Shown: positions 1-7,016, counted from the stretch's first letter. The stretch is 10,023 nt of DNA from Candidatus Cibiobacter qucibialis (GCA_004000625.1 SAUS01000082.1:1-10023); one strand, 5' to 3'. Translations and numbers: made by a program. The notes: a model not told the origin generated them from the letters alone.

Positions 1-42
1 CCGCTCCTATTTTTACCTGCCAACTCCGCAAAATTTATCCAC

Positions 43-84
43 AAAAAGCGCCCGGACGGTTGAAAATTTCAGCCGTCCGGGCGC
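43..84 (-). terminator. Intrinsic terminator, minus strand
   Basis: The 12-nt arms at 48-59 (GCGCCCGGACGG) and 73-84 are perfectly complementary, and the stem continues through the TGAAA/TTTCA pair near the loop. Read on the minus strand the hairpin is followed by TTTTT (positions 47-43), the classic Rho-independent form. On the plus strand the following bases are poor in T, so minus-strand use is favoured. No intact minus-strand gene lies between this hairpin and the tRNA's own terminator, so it may serve a lost gene or act as a backup for the tRNA. Confidence 0.7.
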
Positions 85-156
85 AGTCGTTTTGCCGTTT
101 TGGGGTCATTTTGGGGTCAAAGTTACCAGAATGTTGCCACTTTTGCCATAATGTAG

Positions 157-195
157 AAAAAAGCTCGTTGAAACTTGCCGTTTCAACGAGCTTTT
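157..195 (-). terminator. Terminator of the tRNA-fMet gene
   Basis: This is a perfect 16-bp inverted repeat (arms 159-174 and 180-195, beginning AAAAGCTCG) with a 5-nt loop. It starts two bases after the encoded CCA end of the tRNA on the minus strand and is followed there by six T residues (162-157). Because A and T runs flank both sides it could also work on the plus strand. Confidence 0.88.
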
Positions 196-197
196 GT

Positions 198-273
<76 letters not shown>

Positions 274-305
274 ATATTTAGTTGCTCTCTCTTGAGTGCC
301 TAAAT

Positions 306-334
306 AGTATAGCATCCACATCCCGCAATGTCAA
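306..334 (-). promoter_or_regulatory. Sigma-70/SigA promoter of tRNA-fMet
   Basis: On the minus strand the -35 box TTGACA (334-329) and the -10 box TATACT (311-306) are separated by exactly 17 bp. This is close to the housekeeping consensus, as expected for a strongly transcribed stable RNA gene. Transcription would start near 299, leaving a leader of about 25 nt before the mature tRNA 5' end at 273. Confidence 0.88.
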
Positions 335-396
335 TACCCTTTATAAAATATTTTTTGCACCCTGCCCCAAAAACAAAAGCCCGCGCAAATTAGTGG

Positions 397-431
397 TTGA
401 ATCCCCTAGTTAAAACGGGTACTATTATAAT
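397..431 (+). promoter_or_regulatory. Promoter of the GTPase-Rae1 fusion gene
   Basis: TTGAAT (397-402) and TACTAT (420-425) are 17 bp apart. A perfect TATAAT (426-431) overlaps directly downstream but has no good -35 at the right distance. Either hexamer would put the start near 432-438 and leave a leader of about 110 nt before the ATG at 548. The region between this promoter and the divergent tRNA promoter holds no gene. Confidence 0.6.
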
Positions 432-502
432 AGAAAAGGATCGCCAAAATCCGGCAGATATCCCTTGCCCGGCGGGCGGCGGTGCAAAAAATAAACGGTG
501 CC

Positions 503-520
503 CCTGGCGCAGCAGCCGGG
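503..520 (+). promoter_or_regulatory. Small leader hairpin before the GTPase gene
   Basis: CCTGGC (503-508) can pair with GCCGGG (515-520) around a 6-nt loop in the roughly 110-nt untranslated leader, ending about 18 nt before the AGG of the ribosome binding site. Genes of the TetM class are often controlled by leader attenuation, but there is no U-tract here, so a regulatory role is only a possibility. Confidence 0.2.
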
Positions 521-547
521 AACGCTGTGAATGAGGTTAGGAAAGTT

Positions 548-3223
548 ATGAAACGTCTGGTCGTTGGGGTTCTGGCACACGTGGACAGCGGAAAAACCAC
601 TCTTTCGGAAGCACTGCTCTACCGTGCGGGCAGCATCCGCAAGCTGGGGCGCGTAGACCATCGGGATGCATTTTTGGACACCGATGCGCTGGAAAAAGCC
701 CGCGGCATTACCATTTTTGCCAAACAGGCCGTGCTTACCCTGCCGGCCGGAACGGTGACAGGCACCCCGCTGGAAGAGACTCAGATCACCCTGCTGGATA
801 CCCCCGGCCACGTGGACTTTTCGGCGGAGGCCGAGCGCACGCTGCAGGTGCTGGATTATGCGGTGCTGGTCATTTCCGGCACGGACGGCATCCAAAGTCA
901 CACGATGACATTGTGGCGGCTGTTGGAGCGCTACCATGTGCCAACCTTTATCTATGTCAACAAAATGGATCTGCCCGGTGCGGACAAAGCCCTGCGCCTG
1001 CGGGAGCTGCGGGGCCGCTTTGGGGATGGCTGTGTGGACTTTACCCCCGCCGTTCCGGCGGAAGAACGCGCCGAAGCCCTTGGCGTGTGCAGTGAACCGC
1101 TGATGGAAGCCGTGTTGGCAACAGGAACGGTGCCGCAGGCGGATCTCATCACGGCAATCACGCGGCGGCAGGTGTTCCCCTGCTATTTTGGCGCGGCTCT
1201 GCGGCTGGATGGCATTGACGACCTGCTCAATGGTCTGCAGCGGGATACCCGCATGCCGCCGGACGCCGGCAGCTTTGGCGCGCGCATCTTCAAGATCGGG
1301 GCAGACGAATCCGGCGCGCGCATGACCTACCTGAAAGTGACGGACGGCGTGCTGAAAGTCAAATCCAACCTGGTATCCCGCCCAGATGTCCGTGTGGAGT
1401 TTGAAGAAAAGGCCGACCAGCTGCGGGTCTACTCCGGCAGCAAATACCGCCTGGTCAGCGAAGCCCCGGCGGGCACCGTCTGTGCGGTGCTGGGCCCCAC
1501 AAAAACCTATCCCGGACAGGGCCTTGGCGTACAGCCGGATGCCCGCCAGCCGATACTGGAACCGGTGCTGAACTACCGGGTGGAGCTGCCGGAAGGAGCT
1601 GACCCCCACTATGCCCTTCTGGCCCTGCGCACCCTGGAGGACGAGGATCCACAGCTGCATGTGGTGTGGAACGCCGCTCTGGGCGAGATCCACCTGCAGC
1701 TGATGGGTGAAATTCAACTGGAAATTTTGCAGAGCGTGCTGCAAAGCCGCTTTGGATTGGAAGTGGCCTTCGGCGAGGGCGGCATTCTATATAAAGAGAC
1801 CATCTCTGCCCCGGTGGAGGGCGTGGGCCATTATGAACCGCTGCGCCATTATGCGGAGGTTCATCTGCTGCTGGAACCCGGCGAGCCGGGCAGCGGCCTG
1901 CAGTTTGCCAGCATTTGCCGCACCGATGCGCTGGACCTGAACTGGCAGCGGTTGATTTTGACCCACCTGGCGGAGCGCAGCCACCCCGGCGTGCTGGCCG
2001 GTGCGCCGCTGACCGATGTGAAAATCACCCTGACGGCAGGCCGTGCCCACATCAAGCACACCGAGGGCGGGGACTTTCGCCAGGCAACCTACCGCGCCGT
2101 GCGGCAGGGGCTGCGCACCGCGGCGGCCCGGGGGCAGGCGGTCCTGCTGGAACCCTGGTATGACTTCCGGCTGGAAGTCCCGCAGGACTGTGTTGGCCGC
2201 GCCATGGCCGATCTGCAGCGCCGCTGCGCGGAATTCAGCACGCCGGAAAACGAGGATGGCCTGGCCGTCATTACCGGCAAAGCCCCGGTTGCCGAAATGC
2301 GGGGCTGTGCGCGGGAAGTGACCGCCTACACCCGCGGGGCGGGCCGCCTGAGCTGTATGCCCCGCGGCTATGCGCCCTGCCACAACACCGAAGCCGTGCT
2401 GGAAGCCATTGGCTACCAGCCGGATGCCGATACTGAAAACCCGGCAGATTCCGTATTTTGCAGCCACGGCGCGGGCTACCTTGTCAAATGGGACGAAGTT
2501 CCCGCCCACGCCCATGTGGCCAGCGGCCTGGGGCGCAACGCGCCCGGTGCCCAGCAGGCGAAACAGGAAGAAGCGGATGCCTCCGATGAAGCATCCGATG
2601 CCCGCCGCCGTGCTGCCGCTTACTGCGGCACACTGGAGCAGGACAAAGAGCTGCTGGCGATTTTTGAGCGCACCTATGGGCCGATCAAGCGCCGGGGGGA
2701 AGCCGCAGGTCAGCATGACCAGCTTGCCGCGCGCAAAGCCTTCCGCAGTGTGGGGCCAAGCCAGAACCGTACCCCCGCTGCACCGCCGCCCAGCGGGCCG
2801 GAGTACCTGCTGGTAGACGGCTACAACGTGATTTTTGCGTGGGATGAATTAAAGAAGATCGCGGCGGAAAACCTGGATGCCGCCCGCCGCCGGTTGATGG
2901 ACATTCTGTGCAACTATGCGGGCTACCGCAAGTGTGTGCCCATCCTGGTGTTTGATGCCTACCGCGTCAAGGGCGCCGGGCGGGAACAAGAAACCTGGCA
3001 CAACCTGCATGTGATTTATACCCGCGAAGCCGAAACCGCCGATATGTTCATCGAGCGCGCCACCCATGAGCTGGCCAAAAACCACCGCGTGCGGGTGGTC
3101 AGCTCCGATGGTGCGGAACAGATCATTATTCTGGGCAACGGTGCGCTACGGGTATCTGCCCGCGCATTTGAGCGCGAGGTGCGTGCCGTGGAAGCCGAGA
3201 TCCGCGAATTTTTGGACCAGTAA
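548..3223 (+). CDS. TetM/EF-G-like ribosome-binding GTPase fused to a Rae1/YacP NYN ribonuclease domain
   Basis: This 891-residue cytoplasmic protein begins as a translational GTPase of the ribosomal-protection family. It has a P-loop AHVDSGKT (10-17), G2 RGITI (52-56), G3 DTPGH (84-88) and G4 NKMD (138-141), followed by EF-G-type domains II-V up to about residue 660. TetM itself is about 640 residues. A charged, alanine-rich linker follows, carrying a more conserved-looking segment (LLAIFERTYGPIKRR). The last 140 residues match Bacillus YacP/Rae1, a ribosome-associated endoribonuclease: LLVDGYN (754-760), VFDAY (801-805), ETADMFIE (829-836) and SSDGAEQ (852-858). The likely metal-binding acids are D757, D803, D832 and D854. 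The ATG at 548 is chosen because AGG sits 6 nt upstream and the P-loop follows at the usual distance. An in-frame GTG at 482 has no ribosome binding site. In TetM, residues 508-510 (SPV) displace tetracycline; the aligned positions 502-504 here read IKH. Tetracycline resistance is therefore doubtful despite the usual database label. Ribosome binding is inferred from family; the fusion itself is seen directly. Confidence 0.92.
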   Translation: MKRLVVGVLAHVDSGKTTLSEALLYRAGSIRKLGRVDHRDAFLDTDALEKARGITIFAKQAVLTLPAGTVTGTPLEETQITLLDTPGHVDFSAEAERTLQVLDYAVLVISGTDGIQSHTMTLWRLLERYHVPTFIYVNKMDLPGADKALRLRELRGRFGDGCVDFTPAVPAEERAEALGVCSEPLMEAVLATGTVPQADLITAITRRQVFPCYFGAALRLDGIDDLLNGLQRDTRMPPDAGSFGARIFKIGADESGARMTYLKVTDGVLKVKSNLVSRPDVRVEFEEKADQLRVYSGSKYRLVSEAPAGTVCAVLGPTKTYPGQGLGVQPDARQPILEPVLNYRVELPEGADPHYALLALRTLEDEDPQLHVVWNAALGEIHLQLMGEIQLEILQSVLQSRFGLEVAFGEGGILYKETISAPVEGVGHYEPLRHYAEVHLLLEPGEPGSGLQFASICRTDALDLNWQRLILTHLAERSHPGVLAGAPLTDVKITLTAGRAHIKHTEGGDFRQATYRAVRQGLRTAAARGQAVLLEPWYDFRLEVPQDCVGRAMADLQRRCAEFSTPENEDGLAVITGKAPVAEMRGCAREVTAYTRGAGRLSCMPRGYAPCHNTEAVLEAIGYQPDADTENPADSVFCSHGAGYLVKWDEVPAHAHVASGLGRNAPGAQQAKQEEADASDEASDARRRAAAYCGTLEQDKELLAIFERTYGPIKRRGEAAGQHDQLAARKAFRSVGPSQNRTPAAPPPSGPEYLLVDGYNVIFAWDELKKIAAENLDAARRRLMDILCNYAGYRKCVPILVFDAYRVKGAGREQETWHNLHVIYTREAETADMFIERATHELAKNHRVRVVSSDGAEQIIILGNGALRVSARAFEREVRAVEAEIREFLDQ

Positions 3224-3295
3224 GGGAATACTGCATCCATCCAAGCGCCGATACGGCGGGGATGATGGTAGAGTATATTGAAAGGCAGGAAAACA

Positions 3296-5158
3296 ATGGA
3301 TTTTATGCTCAGCCGTGCCACACGGGTCACAGCGCAGTGGGCCAGTGCGCCCGTGCAGCATGCCGTGGCGCGCTTTTGGCGTGATATGGAAATGACTCTT
3401 TCCACCACCGGTTTTGTGCCGGATAACCGCCTGATGATCTGCCTTGCCCCCGCCCTGCCGCCGGAAAGTTATACGCTGGATGTGACGGAAAACCAGCTCA
3501 CCCTCTGCGCGGCGGATGATTTGGGCGCGGTGTACGGCCTGCTGGATATCAGCCGTCATTACCTGGGGGTAGCACCATTCTGGTTCTGGAACCAGCAGCA
3601 GTTTGAGCCCAAACCCTTTGCCACTGTGCCGGAGGGCCGCATTACCGGGCCAGCCGCCGCTGTCGGCCTGCGCGGGTGGGATCTTTCGGATGCACCATGG
3701 CTGTCCGCCTGGGCGGATGCCACCGAAAACGGCTGGGAGATGATTTTTGAATCCCTGCTGCGCTACCGCGGCAATATGGTGCGCACCGACAAACAGGCGG
3801 ACCTTGCCGCCGCCATGGGCCTGCGCCCTGTGCAGAACCCGCAGACCCCGCTGGGGGCTGCCCCGCAGCAGGCTGCGGCGGAAAACCCGGAAGAACGCCA
3901 TAAAATCTGGCAGGATTCTATCCGCACTCTCAAAACCAGCCCGCGCATCTGGGCGCTGGGCATTGACGGGATGGGGGGTGACCCCGATGGCACAGCCAGC
4001 ACTGCGGCGCTGCAAGAGCAATGGCAGCTGCTGAACGCCACGGTGCCCGGTGCCGCTGCCTATATTCTGCTGCAGGGCGAAACCGTTGCGCTCTACCAGG
4101 AGGGAAAACTCAAAATCCCGGATAGCGTTATCCCCGTTTTAACCCCGGCCCCCAGTGCCAGCAGTGCGGGCGGCCCTGGTCCCGGCGCGCAGCACGGGCT
4201 GTGGTTCAGCCTTTGCCGCCGCGATAAGCTGACCGGCAACCCCATGACCGCCTACCCCGGCGGCGATACCGCCGTTAACGGAATGCTGCAGGGAGCCTGG
4301 CGCGGCGGGGTGCGCAGCTTCTGGATGGTTGGCACCGGGGACCTGCGCCCCTCCCTGATGGAGTTGAATCTGACCGGTGCTTTGTGGTGTACCCCGGATA
4401 CCGACTGCGCCGCGCAGCGCACGGCTTACCTGCGCTGTACCTACCGTGCGCCGGATGGCTGGGCACTGACGGACAGCGCACTGGAGGATCTTTCGGTCTG
4501 CCTGCGCGCCCGTGCCGAAAGCGCCGTGCAGGCGGGCAGCCCGCCGCAGCCGGTGGGCGAAGCGTTCCTGACCCGCAGCACCCGGCTGTTTGCTTCGGCC
4601 TGGCTGTGCGGCAAAACGCAGGGCCCGATTCAGGAACTTGCCGCTCTGCTGCCCGCAGAAAGCTATGCGGAACAGCTGGCTGCCTATCAGCAGCTCTGCA
4701 CTTCCGCGCTGGAAAATTATGAAACGCTGCTGCCCGGCTGTTCTTACGCCGGGCGGGCCACCACGCCGCTCTGGCAGGAGCAGGTGGTGTTCAGCGTGCG
4801 GCTGTACCTGTACGCCCTGCGCGGGGCGGTGCGCTTTTGCACCGCGCGGGAGCAGTTTTTGGATAAGGACTGGCAGAACTGCTTTTGCACCCTGGGCCGT
4901 GCGGCGGATGATTTTGGTGCCATGGCGGCTCTGCTGCAGCCCAAAACTGGGTTCTGGGCCGGCTTTTGCAGCGATACCATGCTGGACGGCGCACTGACCG
5001 CCCGCGTTCTGACCGGTCTGATGGCGATTCCCCGCGCAGCCGGGGACGGGCCGGATTATGCCGCCTGGCAGGCTTCACTGCCTGGTGCCCCGGCGGCCCC
5101 CGTGCCGGATTTTACCCTGTACCGCGCCCTGGTGCAGGCGGAAACGAAAAAAGTGTAA
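3296..5158 (+). CDS. Divergent, shortened GH115-like glycoside hydrolase
   Basis: The 620-residue product resembles family GH115 (alpha-glucuronidases that remove glucuronate side chains from xylan), recognised from the order of motifs. DDLGAVYGLLDIS (74-86) and GVAPFWFWNQ (91-100) correspond to the family's 'YGIYDLSE..GVSPWYWW' region. LRGWDLSDAP (125-134) corresponds to 'RGIFINDEAP', LGIDGMGGDPD (221-231) to 'IGMRGDGDE', and VGTGDLRP (345-352) to 'NVGDLKP'. Typical GH115 proteins have 800-1000 residues; this one stops without a recognisable C-terminal accessory domain. The 'SHHEPM'-like stretch is not preserved, so activity may be lost or changed. No signal peptide is seen, so it would act in the cytoplasm on imported oligosaccharides. 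The ATG at 3296 has an AGGA 5 nt upstream; an in-frame TTG at 3278 lacks a good site. It lies 72 bp after the GTPase gene on the same strand, so it could be co-transcribed. Its product fits the sugar operon downstream better than translation. Family assignment is moderately sure; substrate is inferred. Confidence 0.65.
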   Translation: MDFMLSRATRVTAQWASAPVQHAVARFWRDMEMTLSTTGFVPDNRLMICLAPALPPESYTLDVTENQLTLCAADDLGAVYGLLDISRHYLGVAPFWFWNQQQFEPKPFATVPEGRITGPAAAVGLRGWDLSDAPWLSAWADATENGWEMIFESLLRYRGNMVRTDKQADLAAAMGLRPVQNPQTPLGAAPQQAAAENPEERHKIWQDSIRTLKTSPRIWALGIDGMGGDPDGTASTAALQEQWQLLNATVPGAAAYILLQGETVALYQEGKLKIPDSVIPVLTPAPSASSAGGPGPGAQHGLWFSLCRRDKLTGNPMTAYPGGDTAVNGMLQGAWRGGVRSFWMVGTGDLRPSLMELNLTGALWCTPDTDCAAQRTAYLRCTYRAPDGWALTDSALEDLSVCLRARAESAVQAGSPPQPVGEAFLTRSTRLFASAWLCGKTQGPIQELAALLPAESYAEQLAAYQQLCTSALENYETLLPGCSYAGRATTPLWQEQVVFSVRLYLYALRGAVRFCTAREQFLDKDWQNCFCTLGRAADDFGAMAALLQPKTGFWAGFCSDTMLDGALTARVLTGLMAIPRAAGDGPDYAAWQASLPGAPAAPVPDFTLYRALVQAETKKV

Positions 5159-5192
5159 GGGCCGGGCCGAAAATGCACCGAAAAATCCATGT

Positions 5193-5342
5193 GTTACCCT
5201 GAGCTTTTTGAGCACCGAGATAACCGGCGGCTTTACCGGCTGCACCGTTGGCATGTATGCCTCTGCCAACGGCACCGCCAGCACCAACTACGCCGCTTTC
5301 TACTGGTTCGCTTACCAGCAGGTGCGAAACAGGTTGCGCTAA
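5193..5342 (+). pseudogene. 3' remnant of a GH43 arabinofuranosidase/xylosidase gene
   Basis: The frame ending at the TAA 5340-5342 reads LSTEITGGFTGCTVGMYASANG, split here as LSTEITGGFTG then CTVGMYASANG, followed by NYAAFYWFAY. This is the usual C-terminal strand pattern of GH43 enzymes ('GGFTG..VGMYA..NG....NYADFDWFEY'). The frame has no start codon or ribosome binding site of its own, and the sequence upstream is the end of the GH115-like gene and a 34-bp spacer. Only about the last 45-50 codons of a GH43 gene therefore survive. It implies that a second xylan- or arabinan-acting enzyme once stood here and was deleted. Identification is from a short but distinctive motif. Confidence 0.62.
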
Positions 5343-5353
5343 AATATGACAAT

Positions 5354-5394
5354 CAAAAGCAGCCTCCGCCGCCGCGGGGCTGCTTTTGGTTTAT
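5354..5394 (+). terminator. Intrinsic terminator after the GH115-like/GH43 remnant region
   Basis: Arms CAAAAGCAGCC (5354-5364) and GGCTGCTTTTG (5378-5388) are perfectly complementary, with a GC-rich 13-nt loop. The 3' arm ends in TTTT and continues GGTTTAT, giving a moderate U-tract. The hairpin closes the transcription unit to its left and isolates it from the ABC operon promoter to its right. It probably belonged originally to the GH43 gene, whose stop codon lies 11 nt upstream. Confidence 0.72.
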
Positions 5395-5417
5395 AAAGTC
5401 GCATTTTGCCGTGAAAT

Positions 5418-5429
5418 TGAAACGTTTCA
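5418..5429. promoter_or_regulatory. Upstream palindromic operator (LacI-family type)
   Basis: TGAAACGTTTCA is a perfect 12-bp palindrome with a central CG, the hallmark of LacI-family sites. It shares the core GAAACGTT with the second palindrome at 5566-5585. The two centres are 152 bp apart, a distance that would allow repression by looping. It is not a good CcpA cre site, which needs four rather than three bases between TG and the central CG. Confidence 0.55.
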
Positions 5430-5523
5430 TCAAAATGAATACTACTTTCTTGTTATATTCGACAAGGAAAACGGTTGCGATTCGTGCAAGGCTACAATTT
5501 TGCACTCAAAATCCAAAAAACGA

Positions 5524-5552
5524 TTGATTTTTGCAAAACACGGGTGTAATAT
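5524..5552 (+). promoter_or_regulatory. Promoter of the ABC transporter operon
   Basis: TTGATT (5524-5529) and TAATAT (5547-5552) have a 17-bp spacer in an AT-rich stretch that contrasts with the GC-rich coding DNA around it. Transcription would begin near 5559, giving a leader of about 87 nt to the ATG at 5646. The strong palindrome at 5566-5585 would lie at about +8 to +27, well placed to block initiation or early elongation. Confidence 0.6.
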
Positions 5553-5565
5553 AAAGCCACAGAAA

Positions 5566-5585
5566 GGTTGGAAACGTTACCAACC
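5566..5585. promoter_or_regulatory. Main operator of the ABC operon
   Basis: GGTTGGAAACGTTACCAACC is a 20-bp palindrome in which nine of ten half-site positions match, centred on CG. This form is typical of LacI-family operators. It lies just downstream of the predicted transcription start, and the LacI-family gene closing the same operon (8884-9897) is the obvious candidate to bind it. Relief of repression by the transported sugar or a breakdown product is inferred. Confidence 0.7.
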
Positions 5586-5645
5586 CGTGAACCACACCGA
5601 CCCGCAACGGTGCAACTGGTTCCATTTAAAAAGGAGGACAATACC

Positions 5646-7016
5646 ATGAAATCCAAGCAAACAATCTCTCTCGCCCTGGCATCCATGATGGCTGCCGGCC
5701 TGCTGGCAGGTTGCGGCTCCACCGCATCTTCCACTGCTTCCTCTGCTGCAGAAAGCACCGCAGCTTCTTCCGAAGCTGCCAGCTCCGAAGCAGCCGCCAC
5801 GGCAGATACCACTGCCGCCGGCAAGGTCTACTACCTGAACTTCAAGCCCGAGCAGGATGAAGCCTGGCAGGCCCTGGCAAAGACCTACACCGAAGAGACC
5901 GGCGTTCCCGTTACCGTTGTGACCGCTGCTTCCGGCCAGTACGAAACCACTCTGATGAGCGAAATGGCCAAGAGCGATGCGCCCACCCTGTTCCAGGTCA
6001 ACGGCCCTGTCGGCCTGGCCAACTGGAAGGATTACTGCTATGACCTGACCGGCTCCAAGATCCTGGGCGACCTGACCAGCGATTCTTACGCCCTGAAAGA
6101 TGGCGACGCCACCGTGGCCGTCGGCTACGTTATCGAGAGCTACGGCCTGATCACCAACAAGACCCTGCTGGAAAAGGCCGGTTACACCACCGATGATATC
6201 AAGAGCTTTGCAGACCTGAAGAAGGTTGCCGAGGACATCACCGCCCGCAAGGACGAACTTGGCTTTGCAGCATTCACCTCCGCCGGTATGGATTCTTCCT
6301 CTGACTGGCGCTTCAAGACCCACCTGGCCAACCTGCCCATCTACTTTGAGTACCAGGCTGACGGCATCGGCACCACGGATGCCATCAAGGGCACCTACCT
6401 GGATAACTACAAGGACATGTTTGACCTGTACATCAACAACTCCACCTGTGCTCCTACTGAGCTGGCTGGCAAGACTGGCGATGACAGCCGCAACGAGTTC
6501 CTGGACAATGAGGCTGTCTTCTTCCAGAACGGTTCTTGGGAATATAACAACCTCGTCGGCGATGGCAAGCCCTTCACCGATGACGACCTGACCATGATCC
6601 CCGTCTACATTGGCGTGGGCGATGAGGCCAACCAGGGCCTGTGCACCGGCACCGAGAACTACTGGTGCGTAAACAAGGAAGCCGACCAGGCAGATATCGA
6701 TGCAACTCTCGACTTCATCTACTGGTGCGTCAGCTCTGATGAGGGCACCAAGGCCATGGCAAACGATATGGGCTTTGTTATCCCCTTCAAGAATGCTCAG
6801 GAATCCCCCAACCTCTTCGTTAAGGTTGATAATGCTCTGACCGCTGAGGGCAAGACTCCTGTTGCCTGGTGCTTCTCCACCATGCCTTCCGAAAACTGGA
6901 AGAACGGCGTTGGCTCTGCTCTGACTGCTTACGCAGCCGGCACTGGCGATTGGAACGCTGTTGTGACCGCCTTTGTGGATGGCTGGAAGACCGAAGCTGC
7001 CCTGAATGCAGGCTGA
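5646..7016 (+). CDS. Sugar ABC transporter solute-binding lipoprotein (family 1)
   Basis: The 456-residue product captures an oligosaccharide outside the membrane and hands it to the permeases encoded next door. It begins with a lipoprotein signal peptide (MKSKQ, hydrophobic stretch 7-20, lipobox LAGC with the lipidated cysteine at 23). A Ser/Ala-rich tether follows to about residue 58, then the two-lobed extracellular binding fold (GKVYYLNF... to the end). The overall pattern is that of MsmE/RafE-like binding proteins: 'ALAKTYTEETGVPVTV' near the N-terminus, 'FLDNEAVFFQNGSWEYNN' mid-protein, and an ending of about 450 residues. The ATG at 5646 has a perfect AGGAGG (5632-5637) eight bases upstream. 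It is first in the operon and followed by a hairpin that should make its mRNA the most abundant. The ligand cannot be read from the sequence; a xylan-type oligosaccharide is suggested only by nearby GH115/GH43 sequence. Confidence 0.92.
   Translation: MKSKQTISLALASMMAAGLLAGCGSTASSTASSAAESTAASSEAASSEAAATADTTAAGKVYYLNFKPEQDEAWQALAKTYTEETGVPVTVVTAASGQYETTLMSEMAKSDAPTLFQVNGPVGLANWKDYCYDLTGSKILGDLTSDSYALKDGDATVAVGYVIESYGLITNKTLLEKAGYTTDDIKSFADLKKVAEDITARKDELGFAAFTSAGMDSSSDWRFKTHLANLPIYFEYQADGIGTTDAIKGTYLDNYKDMFDLYINNSTCAPTELAGKTGDDSRNEFLDNEAVFFQNGSWEYNNLVGDGKPFTDDDLTMIPVYIGVGDEANQGLCTGTENYWCVNKEADQADIDATLDFIYWCVSSDEGTKAMANDMGFVIPFKNAQESPNLFVKVDNALTAEGKTPVAWCFSTMPSENWKNGVGSALTAYAAGTGDWNAVVTAFVDGWKTEAALNAG

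Noticed and set aside
482..547. GTG at 482 as start of the GTPase gene
   Set aside because: It would add 22 low-complexity residues before the usual family N-terminus and has no Shine-Dalgarno sequence; the ATG at 548 has one and fits the P-loop spacing.
425..1744. Minus-strand open frame of 439 codons opposite the GTPase gene
   Set aside because: It lies antisense to a gene with unmistakable GTPase motifs, has no recognisable domain, and is explained by the GC-rich third positions of the real gene.
1787..2716. Minus-strand open frame of 309 codons
   Set aside because: Also antisense to the GTPase gene; its composition is that of a reverse-complemented GC-rich coding frame, with no motif or ribosome binding site.
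5418..5429. CcpA cre site
   Set aside because: The spacing between TG and the central CG is one base too short on each side for the cre consensus, and the same core recurs at 5566-5585, pointing to a dedicated LacI-family operator.
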